The notes beneath the pieces are model-generated. The model was not told the origin of the DNA, searched no databases, and saw nothing but the letters and a program-made list of their open reading frames with translations. A stretch of DNA of 64,000 bases from Anisus vortex (taxonomy: Eukaryota; Mollusca; Gastropoda; Planorbidae), in contig OX421506.1 in NCBI GenBank assembly GCA_949126835.1, forward strand, positions 25,939,301 to 26,003,300, written 5' to 3'. Of this stretch, positions 1 through 11,629 are shown one piece after another (the first letter of the stretch is position 1; each line of letters opens with the position of its first letter). The translations under genes and the position numbers were made by a program.

Positions 1-1031
1 CCATAGGCGGTTGCCTAGGGCGCAAAAAAAAATGTGTTGGGAGGGGTGCGCTTAAAATTGAGGATTTTTTTTTCTTAGGGGATTTTAAACAAAAATATAA
101 ACTAAATTAAAGTTTATTACTTTTCACGCTACTAGAATAGACAGCCGAATTATTAGGTATTGAAAGGCGAAAAGTAGATCTATTTTATTTAAGTTGTCTT
201 AGAAAATAGGAAAGTATGCCCTAACACTAGTGTCATGTATATTGTTTTTCCAAGAATTGGAACACGCCATGTTTATTCTCCCCCCCCCCCCCTCTTTTCT
301 CACTACACACGATTTTGTGGGCGGGGCTTAGTCTTTCCGATCGCATGACGTTTAGTAAGAAGACGAGAGATTCTTGGTAAACTTGGTATTCGGTGTTGAT
401 CCCAAATTCTCAGAGTTATTATAGACTCATTATTTAATAGGGAAGTTCCTATCTTTTTGTTATGAGTTTTGTAATGATACCATGATTTTCAGCCCTCCTA
501 GTAATAGGTCTGCCACTTGCACCACTTGAATAGTATTTAATGATTTGTTTGTCTGGAAGACAGAGAGTTTCAAAATATGTTCCTCTGAAGACGCTTGGGT
601 TTGCACTATTTTATTCTAACTGTACATAATAGATATATTGTATATATTGAACATATCACCTGAATTAAACTATCAACAACATTTATACTGAAGCTGCCTC
701 GTCAAGTTACTATTCTATTGTGTTGTCTACAATACTATAAGATTTATCTACTACTCTAACGTCAAGGAAAGGAAACTGTTAGAACACAACTGCTGAGTTT
801 GTGCCCAGGACTATAAGAACGGTTCGTGTAATACTGAAACATAAATAATAATAACTAAAGTTATTTCCCCTAGGACTAACGAGAATTATCAACAGGATCT
901 ACACAGCTCTAGCCACAAGGGGATTGTGGATGTAACACTAGGCTACTCAGTTTCTCTCGGCCGAAGGCATTTTAATGAGGGCGAAGAATTTATTTTCGCC
1001 AAGGGCGTCGAAAACCCTAGAGCCGGTCCTG
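1..1031. mobile_element. Right part of a non-autonomous hAT-like element
   Basis: The end at 1031, read on the minus strand, starts CAGGACCGGCTCTAGGG and continues into a GCCC-rich stretch, a terminus typical of hAT-like elements. The first bases of the window (GGCGGTTGCCTAGGGCGC) have the same style of subterminal sequence, so the other end probably lies just outside the window. No transposase reading frame is visible. A C11 tract lies near 280 and an LTR-like repeat (601-937) sits inside. Class assignment rests only on the terminus. Confidence 0.35.
601..937 (+). repeat. Dispersed LTR-like repeat, copy 1
   Basis: About 300 bp closely match 4861-5200: shared blocks include CTGAATTAAACTATCAACAAC, GAAGCTGCCTCGTCAAGTTAC and the end GACCACAAGGGGAT...GTAACA. 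Both copies stop at GTAACA, which suits the CA-3' end of an LTR. The 5' boundary is blurred, so a solo or fragmentary LTR is inferred, not shown. Confidence 0.5.
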
Positions 1032-1749
1032 TGTAGAGCCTTTGGCTGATGAGCCTAATGCTGCAGGTTATGCCTTAGCGCATAGAGCTTTATAACCTAT
1101 TTTATAGGCTTACTGGCTATATACTAGGCTCTATGTACAGTATTGTATTTTAAAAGTTAAAATCATAGTAGCTTGCTGTGTAGTCAGAATAGAATTATCA
1201 ACCTACTCGTAATGATAGGCCTAATCATTATTATTGTAGGAAAGTAGTAATAATAATAGGCCTACAAATGTACAATAGCATTAGGTTGGGCGCCCTTTAA
1301 GCATTAGCTGTTTAGGTTAAGATTCTAAAAGGCTGATTAGTTGTAATAATTCCAACTATAGTTTTCTATAATGTGAATCGACATTGATAATTAATTCATT
1401 ATATTATCTATAATATAAATTGGTTGTAAAAAATCAAAGACTTAAATCTAAGTAGATCTAGGCCAAGTAGCAAGTACTTATCATGGGTTACTAAGTTACT
1501 AATAGTCTAAATACCTTTCATGGTTCGCGGTATCCATTTAAATAAGTGATTTTATTAAATAAGGCAAGTGATATTTACATACGGATATTAGTCAAAGCTA
1601 GAGAGTAGTGACTACTCCCACCAAAATGTTTAATTTTAAAAATTCATACTAATATGGCACGTGATAGATAGGCCTATTTACGTTCAGCCGTTACTCAAAG
1701 TTAGATAGTACATTCCACCACCAAAACAACGAATCCCCAACTCGGCTAC

Positions 1750-2480
1750 TGACCATAATTGAATTTTTCTACGACAACATACATAGCACAGTATTTTTCG
1801 ATGTCGCCTCATCAGAACCATTTCCAGTGATTTTTATAGTCAAACAAGGGTGCATTATGGCACCAACACTCTTTGGTATTTTGTTTTCACTACTCTGACA
1901 TACATTGGAGAACTCTTCAAGGGTGAGAATATCCATACTAGGGCGTATGACAACTTCAATAACGTAACCTGGCTCTGCGCAAAGAGTAACGTGGAAACCT
2001 TATTAATCTGAGCGTTGCTCTGTGCTGATAATACAGCTCTAACTCACACATAGAGAATCTTTTCCAACTAGTCAGTACATTCTCATTGGCAAAGAATTCG
2101 GCTTGACAATAAGTCTCAAAAAGATCAACAATTTGAGACAATGTACAGACTGCCATCAAACAATCCCCGTTGTTGGAGACACCTTCGGTGTTTTAGAGGA
2201 TTACACTTACATCTGAAGTTAAGCACACTGTCCCTGGATAAAGGGAACCAAAATAGAATTGGAAAGGCAGCATCCTTAATGGCAAGTCTCAACCAAAGAG
2301 TGTGAGATAACGCCCAATTCACTAATAGACATCCAATCTTTGTGAACATATCTGCGTGCTTAGCACACTCATTTAAGGAAGCGACACATGGGCTACATAC
2401 TCTAAGCAAATAGAGGAGCTCAATAGCCTTCGCCTGAGATGTTTGCGTAGGATCCTCTTAAGCAAATGGCAAAGCAAAAT
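1750..2480 (+). pseudogene. Decayed non-LTR retrotransposon reverse transcriptase
   Basis: Conceptual translation across several frames gives the ordered landmarks of an RTE/jockey-type RT: SEPFPVIFIVKQGCIMAPTLFG near 1800-1885 (family consensus GVKQGCVLAPTLF), LCADNTALTH near 2020-2050 (degenerate ADD catalytic box), FGLTISLKKIN near 2098-2130, NRIGKAASLMASLNQRV near 2255-2305, and LNSLRLRCLRRIL near 2415-2455. Stops and frameshifts separate the blocks and the aspartate box has lost a residue, so it is dead. The minus-strand open frames over the same interval are shadows of this relic. Similar pieces occur at 14.5, 27.8 and 36 kb. Confidence 0.75.
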
Positions 2481-2861
2481 GCTGAGCATAAACTGTTGAG
2501 TTGAGTAAGAAGTGCCTGAGGTTGAAAGGCTATATCCACAGATTGGGCTTCGAACGTTTCCTTAGGTACATTAATTAAACTAAATATGTTTTCGAGCTGC
2601 CTGTTTAATCGCCATATTAGTGTAATTATTCCGCCTCTGTGTTGGACGCAGCTGATGGACCCTGCATAAGTAAACAGAGCAATTCTATAATTGCTTGGAT
2701 AATAACTTGATTTCACCAAAAAATAAGTAAAATATTAGTTTCAGCTACAAAATCAATCTAACAAATCAATGAATAGGACTCAAATTAGTTTATACACTTT
2801 CAAACAAGTGAATGTCCTAGATTGCAAGGTAATTTATAGCAAATCTTATTTTAGGTGTCAT

Positions 2862-3005
2862 ATGAAGCCGTCTGGTCCAGCGGTTAGTTCACCGAACTGT
2901 CAACCAAAAAACCAACTGACACGTCGCGGGTTCTATCCCTGCAGGAGTTTTGGGCCTAGTGGACGTAATAATCTTCTATCTAGAAGGAACGACTGTAAAC
3001 TTATA
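2862..3005 (+). mobile_element. tRNA-derived SINE with a CR1-LINE-like tail
   Basis: The head resembles a tRNA: GTCTGGTCCAGCGGTTAG is A-box-like and GCGGGTTCTATCCC is B-box-like. The tail from about 2955 (ACGTAATAATCTTCT, then TAGAAGGAACGACTGTAA) is close to the 3' end of the intact LINE at 24,655-24,690. A shared 3' end is how many SINEs borrow LINE machinery. A related head fragment lies at about 37,110-37,165. Confidence 0.6.
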
Positions 3006-3309
3006 CGAATGTTAAATATACTAGCATATTATTCCAGAAACTGTTTCCTTTGTTACCTATTTTTAGTTATTAGGATATATACGTTTTAATAGAATGGTCA
3101 GCACCAATAAAATAACGCACACAAACTGCTAGTGCAGTTTACAATTGTATAATGAGCAAAAATGTAAAACGAAATTTACACGAAGAAAAATCCAAACATC
3201 GAGATTGTATATTTTGTATTGCACAAAGCGTTGTGAAATACACAGGCAAAATAATAAGCTTACATAATGAAGTTGGTAGTGACTTTATTTGGTCATGGCA
3301 TACAAGGGT

Positions 3310-3385
3310 AACTGTATGACCAGCGCATAGCCCAGACTGCCGTTAACTTTCCCTACTGTCAGGAACCAATCAGAGCTCATGCTCG
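3310..3385 (-). mobile_element. Degenerate SINE body fragment
   Basis: On the minus strand, AGCTCTGATTGGTTCCTGACAG followed by GGGAAAGTTAACGGC matches the body of the SINE family seen at 10.4, 18.1, 45.3 and 59.2 kb (AGCTCTGATGGGTACCTGACA, then GGGTAAAGTAAAGGCGGC). The tRNA-like head is not recognisable. Confidence 0.45.
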
Positions 3386-4079
3386 CTGCTAATGATTGCC
3401 ATTAGCAGAAGGAATTAACCCAATTACGCAGTTATCTTACTTTATTCATTGTATTTCATAACAAAAAAATAAATAATCTAAGTTAGTTAAAAAATAAAAA
3501 TACATAATCGATTTTAACGCATTCTTTGAGATAGATTATTAGGATAATGAGTCTGTAACAATCGTTTCCTCAAATTGCCATAAAAAAAGCTAAAAATATA
3601 ATAAAATCATTACAAATGTGCATAATATTTTTAAAAAATTGAAGAAATCCTTGTTTTAAGAGCTTACATTTTATAATTATATAAAATTATTGGTAACTAG
3701 CGTGCATTCAAATTAAGGAAAGTATACAGCCAGACTGAAAAAATGACAAGAAACATAACTAAATGAAATCTTTTTAATTATAAAATATTGCATTCGCCTA
3801 CAGATAAATAAAAGTTCAGTTATATTAGTAAATTATCTCCCTTACATTTTAACAGTGGCAAAAAGAAATTAAATGTTTATTATAATACAAATTTAGATAA
3901 TAATGCAATGAATAAGAAGGAAAAAAAAGAAATGTTATACTGTCTAATATACCTCAAAAGTATATTATACATGTAAATAAGTATATATTGAATAAATAAA
4001 AATATTGCAAATATTTCATTGTTTAAATTATTATATTTTTATCGTGGTGTCCTCGTGGATAAGCGGAAGCTGTGTAACG
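3386..4079. other. AT-rich stretch, nothing recognised
   Basis: Very AT-rich DNA with short poly-A/T runs. No coding frame, splice-bounded exon, repeat copy or RNA gene could be supported. Confidence 0.5.
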
Positions 4080-4205
4080 CATGGCTTTGATGACCAGCAC
4101 TTTAGAAATGACATTGTCCATTCTGGTATCACCAACACCAGGTCCACGACTTTAATGACTCGCCCTTCATGTTCACTTACTTCTGAGTCTGGTTACTGTG
4201 GTGGT
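4080..4205 (-). pseudogene. GIMAP/AIG1 GTPase relic (G3 region only)
   Basis: The minus strand carries about 125 bp closely resembling the G3 region of the intact GIMAP at 61.5-62.8 kb. Pieces in two frames read GRVIKVVD and then GPGVGDTRMDN, the Walker-B-like G3 box and its downstream sequence. A small deletion between the halves shifts the frame. No P-loop or downstream GIMAP sequence is recognisable beside it. It is a relic of a GIMAP copy far from the other family members in this window. Confidence 0.65.
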
Positions 4206-4860
4206 GGGCATCAACTTTAACACTTTACGTCCCAAAATGTGTTTCCTACGGAGCCTTTGTCATTTCTTGTTTTGCCAGAGAAGTAGGTCAATCTCGCAAT
4301 CTCTTGGACAATGCAATCCTGTTAAAATGCATAAAGCACATATATAATATATACAAAATTAAATGGTCAAAAGACATTAAAACCTATATGGGTTGTTGAG
4401 AAGAGTTCTCCATCAGAATGTAAAGGGCCAAATATAGCCTTATAGCTCTTCTGTCCGAGCGTAAATTAAAGGTGAAAGAAAAAACCTTCTGCATCTTGAT
4501 CAAGTCGCAAGATAGGACAACCTAAGTGCAGATTTTTCTAGGATTTTAAGAAAGCACCTCATTTCTAGTAATCTGAACCTTTTCATTTTTTAGTGGCATA
4601 ATGAGGGCGTCCAGGTTTCAGATCAACACGTGAAAACCGACCTCCCTAATTGCGCAATAAGATGCTCTCTGGCTTGCTTAGTGCCACGAATTTCTTAACC
4701 ATTCTGGTAAAAATGTCTGGCGTTCAGCCTACGTCCGATATTAAGGCCTCTAAATATTTAAAGAAGAAGACCATTCTTTTCAAGCATTTGTCCGACAACT
4801 TTTTTTGTGCAGTTCTTGTGCAGCGTGTTTTGCAGAGTTTTGTACAGAGCGGACGCTTGT

Positions 4861-5200
4861 GTTGTCACTATTCAATTATTGCTATAAATACTACATTTAT
4901 TGTATATACTTTATTACCTGAATTAAATTATCAACAACATTTACACTGAAGCTTCCTCGTCAAGTTACTATTCTATTTTTTCTTTCATTTTTTACAATAC
5001 GATAATATATTTATTTACAACTACAACGTCAAGGAAAGGAACTGTTAGAACGCAAATCCTGAGTTTGTGCCCAGGACAATAATGAGAGTTTGTGTAATAC
5101 TGAAATATAAATAATAATAACCAAAGTCTACCCTAGGACTAACGAGAATTATCAACAACATTTACACGGCTCTGACCACAAGGGGATGGTGGTCGTAACA
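4861..5200 (+). repeat. Dispersed LTR-like repeat, copy 2
   Basis: Second copy of the repeat at 601-937, with the same internal blocks and the same GTAACA end. Directly after it (5201 on) a reverse-transcriptase relic begins; adjacency alone does not show that they belong to one element. Confidence 0.5.
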
Positions 5201-5300
5201 ATGGACTTTAAAGAATCGTTTGACAGAGTGTGGCATAAGGCGCTCTAAGCAACAGTGCACTAATTTAGTATAAGTGAAAAGTACAACAAAGATATCAACC
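5201..5300 (+). pseudogene. LINE reverse-transcriptase fragment
   Basis: Translation gives MDFKESFDRVWHKAL then a stop, followed by a degenerate continuation. The family consensus at this point is DFKKAFDRVWHxxL, the first catalytic aspartate region of non-LTR reverse transcriptases. The continuation to about 5450 is too decayed to bound. Confidence 0.55.
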
Positions 5301-5894
5301 ATAACTGTAGTCCTCAAAGGTAAGGTAGGAGACTATTTGAAGACCACGCTGGAGAACTAAGAGAAAACATCTGCGGCGTATGGAATGGAAATCAACGCCG
5401 AACAAACAAGGGTTATGGCCAAAAAAAAAGATTTCTATCGTAAGTACGTATTTACGACGGTCTTGTATGAAACCCGCCTGCTTCTCTTTGACGATTTTGT
5501 CTGTTAGTTGTGAGTCTATTTAAGATTATCTTTAGTATGTCTTTGTTGTGTGGATTGACGCGGATAGTCTGATAATTCTGACATAGATGTTAGCGACCTT
5601 TCTTCGGAAGTGTAATAATTAGGGACCGGCCACCCTCCTAAATGATTAAAATAAATATAAGTAATATCATACTTTATGAATTTCCACACTCCAATTTTTA
5701 GCATGCTTTTTATTTCTAGCTTTGGCCGCAAAAAACATAAAAAGATAACTCGCTTTGTTTCGCCTTAATTGAATTCATTTTTTTCCTTTGCGAAAATCAT
5801 GTGTAACAACTGTGATTTCGAGAGTAGGATTATGTTCATGTTCTTGTTCACAATGATAATTAAAATCACTCAAGCCACCAATAATTGAAATATG

Positions 5895-6175
5895 AACTGT
5901 ATAGATTTGAAGTTCTATTGAAAGACTTGTAAAGATTTAAAGTTCTACTGGAAGACTTGTATAGATTTGAAGTCTACTGGAAGAAGTTTATAGATTTAAA
6001 GTTCTACTGGAACACTTGAATAGATTTGAAGTTCAACTGGAAAACTTGTATAAAATTGAAGTTCTACTGGAAGTCATGTATAGATTTGAAGTTCTACTGA
6101 AGGACTTGTATAGAATTGAAGTTCTACAGGAAGAATGTTATAGATTTGAAGTTCTACTGAAATAATTGTACAGAT
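5895..6175. repeat. 30-bp minisatellite, left part (split by a LINE)
   Basis: Imperfect tandem copies of a unit close to GAAGTTCTACTGGAAGACTT plus GTATAGATTT, about nine copies. The array is cut at CAGATT (about 6175) and resumes at 9296 beyond an inserted LINE. The unit length is a multiple of three, so frames stay open by chance. Confidence 0.9.
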
Positions 6176-9100
6176 TCAATTCAATTCAATTTTATCCAGT
6201 CAATGCGTTTTACATCGAAAATATGTGATGTTGAATGTGACATCTACAAAAAAGAAAATTACATTACAATAATAGTAAGACACAACAATGAAAATTAATG
6301 AAAAAAACTATTATAACAATGTACATTATGATAATATACAGAATATAAGGAAAATTATTACAATTATGATCTTATAAGACGCTTCTGTCTTGTATTATTG
6401 AACAGTTTAACTGCTTGCGGATAACAGCTGTTAACAAATCTGCTGCTACCTCTAAATGCTCGAAGGCGACGGCCATGTGGAAGAATTTCAAAATAATGTC
6501 TCGAGGGGTGGGATTTATCCTTCATAATGTTAGTCATTTTACCTGTTAAGCGCTCTTGGTATAATGTTTCTAACGACTTAAGGTTAGTGCCAATAATTTT
6601 TTCTGCATTTTTGACAACTGATTCTAGCTTGTGTAAATTAACTACAGGTAGCCTGTCGAACCAAACTTCAATAGATCTTGTCAGTATGCTTTCAATAATA
6701 GCCCTATAGAAATTAGTCATTATCACTTTATTGACCCCACAGGACTTCAGCTTTCTAAGAAAATACATTCTCTGCCTTGCTTTCTTAAGGATATCAGTGC
6801 AGTTAATACCCCATGTTAGTTCATTGGATAAGACAGTGCCAAAAAATTAAAATCATAAACTCGTTCTACATTTGATCCCTGTATAACCAAGGGTGGGGGT
6901 GGGGGTTCGTTTCTCCTAAAATCTATGATCATTTCTTTTGTCTTCGATACATTAAGGTGTAAGTTGTTCTGGCTACACCAGCTCACGATAGTGTCTATTT
7001 GGCTACGATATGCGTGCTCATCTGCGTTTTTGATTAGGCCAGTGACCGTCGTATCATCGGCATATTTTATAACCAGACAGCCAGGCTGTTCTGCTTTACA
7101 GTCATAAGTGAAAATAGAATATAGTTTAGGTGATAATGGACAACCTTGGGGGGTCCCAGTATTTAACGTTATACTGGTTGACACATTGTTACTAATTTTA
7201 ACCTCCTGTGGGCGTTCTAATAAGAAGTCTAAAATCCAGTTACATATGTTAACAGGAAAAGAGAGTTGGTAGTAAAGTTTGTTGTACAATTGTTGTGGTA
7301 TAATGGTATTAAAAGCTGAGCTATAGTCTATAAATAATATTCTTGCATATGACTTGCTTAACTCTAAGTGGTTTAATACCTCATGCACATTTATTGCAAT
7401 AGCGTCATCTACTGATCTATTAGACCTGTACGCGAATTGAAAATTATCGAAGTCTGATGGTAGTAAAGTATTTAAAAATTTCAAAACAATTGATTCAAAA
7501 CATTTCATAGCCACAGATGTTAAGGCTACTGGTCTGTAATCATTTAATGTTTGTGGGGACTGCTTTTTAGGCACAGGCACAATGGTAGACTTTTTAAGGC
7601 ATGTAGGGACCGAGCAGGTTTCTAGCGACCAATTAAAAATAACAGTGAATACAGGTGCCAGCTCTGCACTACACACTTTTAGTAGTTTTGTTGTTAACTT
7701 GTCTGGTCCAGCGGCTTTGTTAACTTTCAGTTTACTAAACGAGCGCCTTACGTCATGCTCGTCTACGACGAATGGTGGCGAGTCATTGGATGGCAATGGG
7801 ACAGGGCTAGTTTTGTTGTCTTTATCAAACCTTGCGTAGAATACGTTTAACCTGTCAGGCAGGGTGGGGTCATCACACTCGGTGGTCTTAGGTGTGCCCT
7901 TGTATTGTGTTATGGTGTTCATATTGGCCCACATTTGCTTACTTTGCCCTGAGGAGAAAAGATCTTCAATTTTGTCTTTATATTTATTTTTTGCTTCTTT
8001 AATTGCTTTTTTCAACTTCGCCTTTGTTTGACGAAACAGTGTTGGTTCTTCTTTTCTGTTTCTGTAGGCTTTGTCCTTCTCACTTATTAATCTTTTAATG
8101 TCTTTGTCAACCCATGCTTTTGAATTCGGGTAAAAGTAACTGTTTTTTTCGGCACACACACATCTTCGCAAAATTTTATGTATTCAGAAACCGTGTCTGT
8201 GTACTCATGAATTGTTGTGTGTTCATCACGGAAAATGTCCCATTCGGTGGTTTCAAAACAGTCTTGCAACTGTTCTGTCGCCATAACTGTCCATTGTTTT
8301 ATTATTTTCTTTACAGGTTCAATAGATTTTGATTTTTGTTGGTACATTGGTATCAACAAAACCACAGAATGGTCACTATTACCAAGGCCAGGCCGTTCAA
8401 CAGACTTGTACGCGTGTTTGATCTTGCAATAACAGTGGTCAAGTGTGTTATCGCGCCGTGTTGGGCAGGTGACAAGCTGGTTGAAATCTGGGAGCACAGA
8501 CCTTAGATTTGCCTGGTTGAAATCGCCGCTAATAATAGAGACCGAATCTGGGTCATCATTCTCTTGTTTAGCTATAATGCCTCGTAGCTCATTAAGGCTT
8601 TCTTTACTGTCAGCTTTGGGGTGAATGTATACGGCTGTCAAAGTTATGGAAGAGAACTCCCTTGGTAGATAAAAGGTCTACATTTTAGCGATAAATGTTC
8701 TAAATTCTGAGAACAACCTTTTGATAACACTTTAACGTTGGTGCACCAGTTATTATTTATCATGAAACACACACCCCCTCCATCTTTCTTTCCTGTGGCT
8801 TTTTTGTCTCTATCACATCTATGAATAGAGAAATTCGGGGGTTTAACTAAATCATCAGGGTGTTTATCTAACCAGGTTTCTGTGAAACAGAATATCTGGC
8901 TGTTCCTAAAGTCTTGGTGGTTTGCTATTTTTGAAAACAGCTCATCGGTTTTGTTGTACAGTCTGTTCACATTTGAAAGAATAATTGTAGGTAGTGGCAG
9001 GTAGCCATTCTTAAACTGATTTCTCGATTTTACTAGTAATCCACTTCGCCTACCCCTTTTACGCTTGGCTTTGTTTTGGTGTTTACGGTGATTGTCGTTG

Positions 9101-9295
9101 TTTTGTTCCGTTGATAATCCAACAAATAATGAATTGTTCACATGTCCTAAATGCTTAGAATGCGTAGGGTTTAACAGTAGCAAGTCCTCTCTTGAATATT
9201 TAAACACACAATGTACAGAATTAACAACCACAAGTAAAGATAACACAAGTAGTAGAGTCACAAACAACACGTCGCCATTGCTCGGCGCCATCTTT
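6176..9295 (-). mobile_element. Near full-length Rex1/Babar-like LINE
   Basis: A 3.1-kb non-LTR retrotransposon on the minus strand. Its 5' end at about 9295 begins with AAGATGGCGCC just inside the minisatellite, and its 3' end at about 6176 is a short AATTC-type repeat tail. Contents in order: hydrophobic N-terminal leader, endonuclease, reverse transcriptase, C-terminal region. The array on each side can be rejoined across the insertion, so the boundaries are well defined. Confidence 0.85.
6364..9291 (-). pseudogene. Endonuclease/reverse transcriptase of Rex1-like LINE, frameshifted
   Basis: One ancestral frame is now in four overlapping pieces (9291-8644, 8641-8087, 8171-6816, 6768-6364). 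The first starts MAPSNGDVLF and has a hydrophobic leader. The endonuclease shows ETWLDKH, ISGDFNQANL, TLDHCY and NSDHSVV. The RT shows NDYRPVALTSVAMKCFE, IDYSSAFNTIIP, GTPQGCPLSPKLYS and the catalytic KYADDTTV. The C-terminal piece has MYFLRKLKSCGV. This wording is typical of the Rex1/Babar branch. Frame breaks lie near 8660 (T run), 8148 (A7 run) and 6850. Motifs are otherwise well preserved, so inactivation looks fairly recent. If the shifts are assembly errors the element could be intact. Confidence 0.85.
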
Positions 9296-9830
9296 TTGAA
9301 GTACTACTGGAAGATTGTATAGATTTGAAATTCTACTGGAAGACTTTTATAGATATGAAGTTTAACTGGAAGACTTGTATAGAATTGAAGTTCTACTGGA
9401 AGACTTGAATAGATTTGAAGTTCTACTGGAAGAATTTTATAGATTTGAAGTTCTACTGGAAGACTTTTATAGATATGAAGTTTATCTGGAAGACTTGTAT
9501 AGAATTGAAGTTCTACTGGAAGACTTGAATAGATTTGAAGTTCTACTGGAAGAATTTTATAGATTTGAAGTTCTACTGAAATAATTGTACAGATTTGAAG
9601 TACTACTGGAAGACTTGTATAGAATTGAAGTTCTACTGGAAGACTTGTATAGAATTGAAGTTCTACTGGAAGACTTGAATAGATTTGAAGTTCTACTGGA
9701 AGAATTTTATAGATTTGAAATTCTACTGGAAGACTTGTATAGATTTGAAGTACTACTGGAAGAATTTTATAGATTTGAAATTCTACTGGAAGACTTGTAT
9801 ATATTTGAAGTTCTACTGGAAGTTAAAATT
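9296..9830. repeat. 30-bp minisatellite, right part
   Basis: About 18 imperfect copies of the 30-bp unit, continuing the array at 5895-6175. In one frame it reads as decapeptides of the type RFEVLLEDLY. A higher-order order of variant units is visible (units 9375-9520 recur with small changes). No start context, splice sites or cellular homology supports a protein. Confidence 0.9.
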
Positions 9831-10206
9831 ATTGACTTTACTATGATAAAGCTTATGATGAAATATAAACAACTATCCTTTTTTTTTTTTTTTACATAAG
9901 CTCTATCCTGTGGATTTTTATTTTATTTTTCTAATGCACTATTTTGTAGTATGTTGTGGGCAGCGTTTCTGCTATTCTCTCTATATAAATACTCTTAGGC
10001 TTATCTATGAGACTTATCTAAGGCGACGCAAAAAAACAACAATTAAGAATACATTTGATTGGCATATGCATTCTATAGTGTTCTTTTTTTGTCGTGGAAT
10101 TTCTGTGTTTCAATTCCTTATAATGTCAACTTGCCCGATTCTAGTCCAATTTAGTATTTCAGATGTGAAAATAAAATAATCATTTCGTGTGACTTTGTCC
10201 TTGCAG

Positions 10207-10288
10207 GTCGTTTGGAAAGATAAACAAAAATTGGGATGCGATGCGATGGCCTCAATAAGAACTTTATGGTGTGTCAGTATTCACCCAG
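10207..10288 (+). other. Possible orphan exon
   Basis: An 82-bp block is bounded by a good acceptor (TTTGTCCTTGCAG) and a good donor (CACCCAG|GTAAGTTT). It contains an ATG but no recognisable protein. It could be a 5' untranslated exon of the receptor gene starting at 15.6 kb, or chance. A resembling acceptor-plus-sequence (TTGCAGGTAATTTGGAAGAG) recurs at about 11,136, which weakens the gene reading. Confidence 0.2.
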
Positions 10289-10383
10289 GTAAGTTTAATT
10301 ATTCTTCTTTGTTAATAAACCCAAAAAAAAATACCTGCCATGTTTACCTGAACATAATAAAAGGTGATTATGTTGTGACACAC

Positions 10384-10622
10384 ATGGTGGTCGTGCGGTA
10401 GCGTGTTCGGTTGGCGTACCGACGGTTCTGGGTTCGAATCCTGGTGACGGCTAGGATGTTTTACTTGGTCTGGAGGGTGTCCCTTAGTTTACCCAGCTCT
10501 GATGGGTACTCGACCTTAGTTCGGGTAAAGAATAGGCGGCTGTGCATAGTGATGAAACTGATGAACGCTGCTTCAACGGCCCTATGGATCAATTTGGTTC
10601 GACGGGATACTTTACTAATGAC
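10384..10622 (+). mobile_element. tRNA-derived SINE
   Basis: The head has tRNA-like promoter boxes (GGTCGTGCGGTAGCGTGTTC as A box, GGTTCGAATCC as B box). It is followed by the family body: GTCTGGAGGGTGTCCCT, TTTACCCAGCTCTGATGGGT, GAACGCTGCTTC and TTGGTTCGACGG. Other copies lie at 18.1, 38.3, 39.2, 45.3, 57.4 and 59.2 kb. Confidence 0.85.
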
Positions 10623-10703
10623 GCTGTAACATGTACTGCTTGACAATCCGAGCTTAAAGGAGTTTCGAGTGGATGTGAATAGCCAGGTGTACATGTACTA
10701 TTG

Positions 10704-10985
10704 ATGGGCTTTTTTTCAGCATTGGACATTTCTACCGGTCTATATGGGATTTTTTTCAGCACTGGACATTTCCACCGGTCTATATGGGCTTTTTCTCAGC
10801 ACTGGACATTTCTACCGGTCCATATGGGCTTTTTTTCAGCACTGAACATTTCTACCTGTCTATATGTGTTGTTTTTTTCAGCACTGGACATTTCTATCTA
10901 TCTATATGACCTTTTTATCAGCAATGGACATTTCTACCGGTCTATATGGGATTTTTTCTAGCACTGAATATTGGTACCGGTCCTT
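10704..10985. repeat. About 41-bp minisatellite
   Basis: Six to seven tandem copies of a unit containing CAGCACTGGACATTTCTACC then GGTCTATATGGG and a T run. Units vary in T-run length and by point changes. No gene is supported. Confidence 0.9.
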
Positions 10986-11334
10986 ATTGTATGTTTTTAT
11001 CTATAACTAGCCTCAATTTATTTGTTATATCAAAGATATTATCCATCTCAACGTATAAAGTGTCTTTTCTTCTCCGATTTGTCTTGGTATTTTGGTTAAG
11101 AGATGTTAGGATCTACATGTGGTTTATTGATGTTGCAGGTAATTTGGAAGAGCTCCATGTGACAATCGAACCCGAGTACAACTTAATTTTTCTTTCGGAA
11201 CTTTCTGTTTACCACTAACGGCATTGCCGGATAAAGTGAACCCTTGTCAATGTAACAATCAATGTTTATTTTATTAAAGCTATTGCTCTCTAAGCTCTGT
11301 TCTTATATTTTACAGAATATCCCTCAATATAATA

Positions 11335-11610
11335 AATCATTGTGTCCTACGCTTATCCGTGGTTCGAGTCTAATCTTGCGTTTTGTTAATTAAGGGTTAT
11401 AAATTATGTTATTTATTGATTTTCTGTTTTCTTTTTGACGCCCGCATGCCACTCAGGAAGAAAGTGAGTTTTAGTGATTTTGCTCTGGCATACGGAAAAA
11501 GAATAATGTACTTAGCCTTATGTTTATCCGAAAAATATTATTATAGTCTATGGTTTATCTTCAAATTGTAATATTGTTATTGCGTTATATTTGTATTGTA
11601 CAACTTAATT
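11335..11610 (-). mobile_element. CR1-type LINE 3' end, degenerate
   Basis: Antisense to the 3' end of the intact LINE at 20.6-24.7 kb: TGTGTCCTACGCTTATCCG, then CGCATGCCACTCAGGAAG, correspond to that element's TGAGCGTAGGACGCA and TTCCCGAGTGGCATTCG. Heavily mutated. Confidence 0.6.
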
Positions 11611-11629
11611 CTTCATGTATAATGACGTC

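Noticed and set aside
9375..9899. Open frames of repeated EVLLEDLYRF-type decapeptides
   Set aside because: Product of a 30-bp minisatellite; no ATG-based gene structure, and the array also continues on the other side of the inserted LINE.
10384..10450. A functional tRNA gene
   Set aside because: Only A- and B-box similarity; the rest is shared SINE body found at several other sites.
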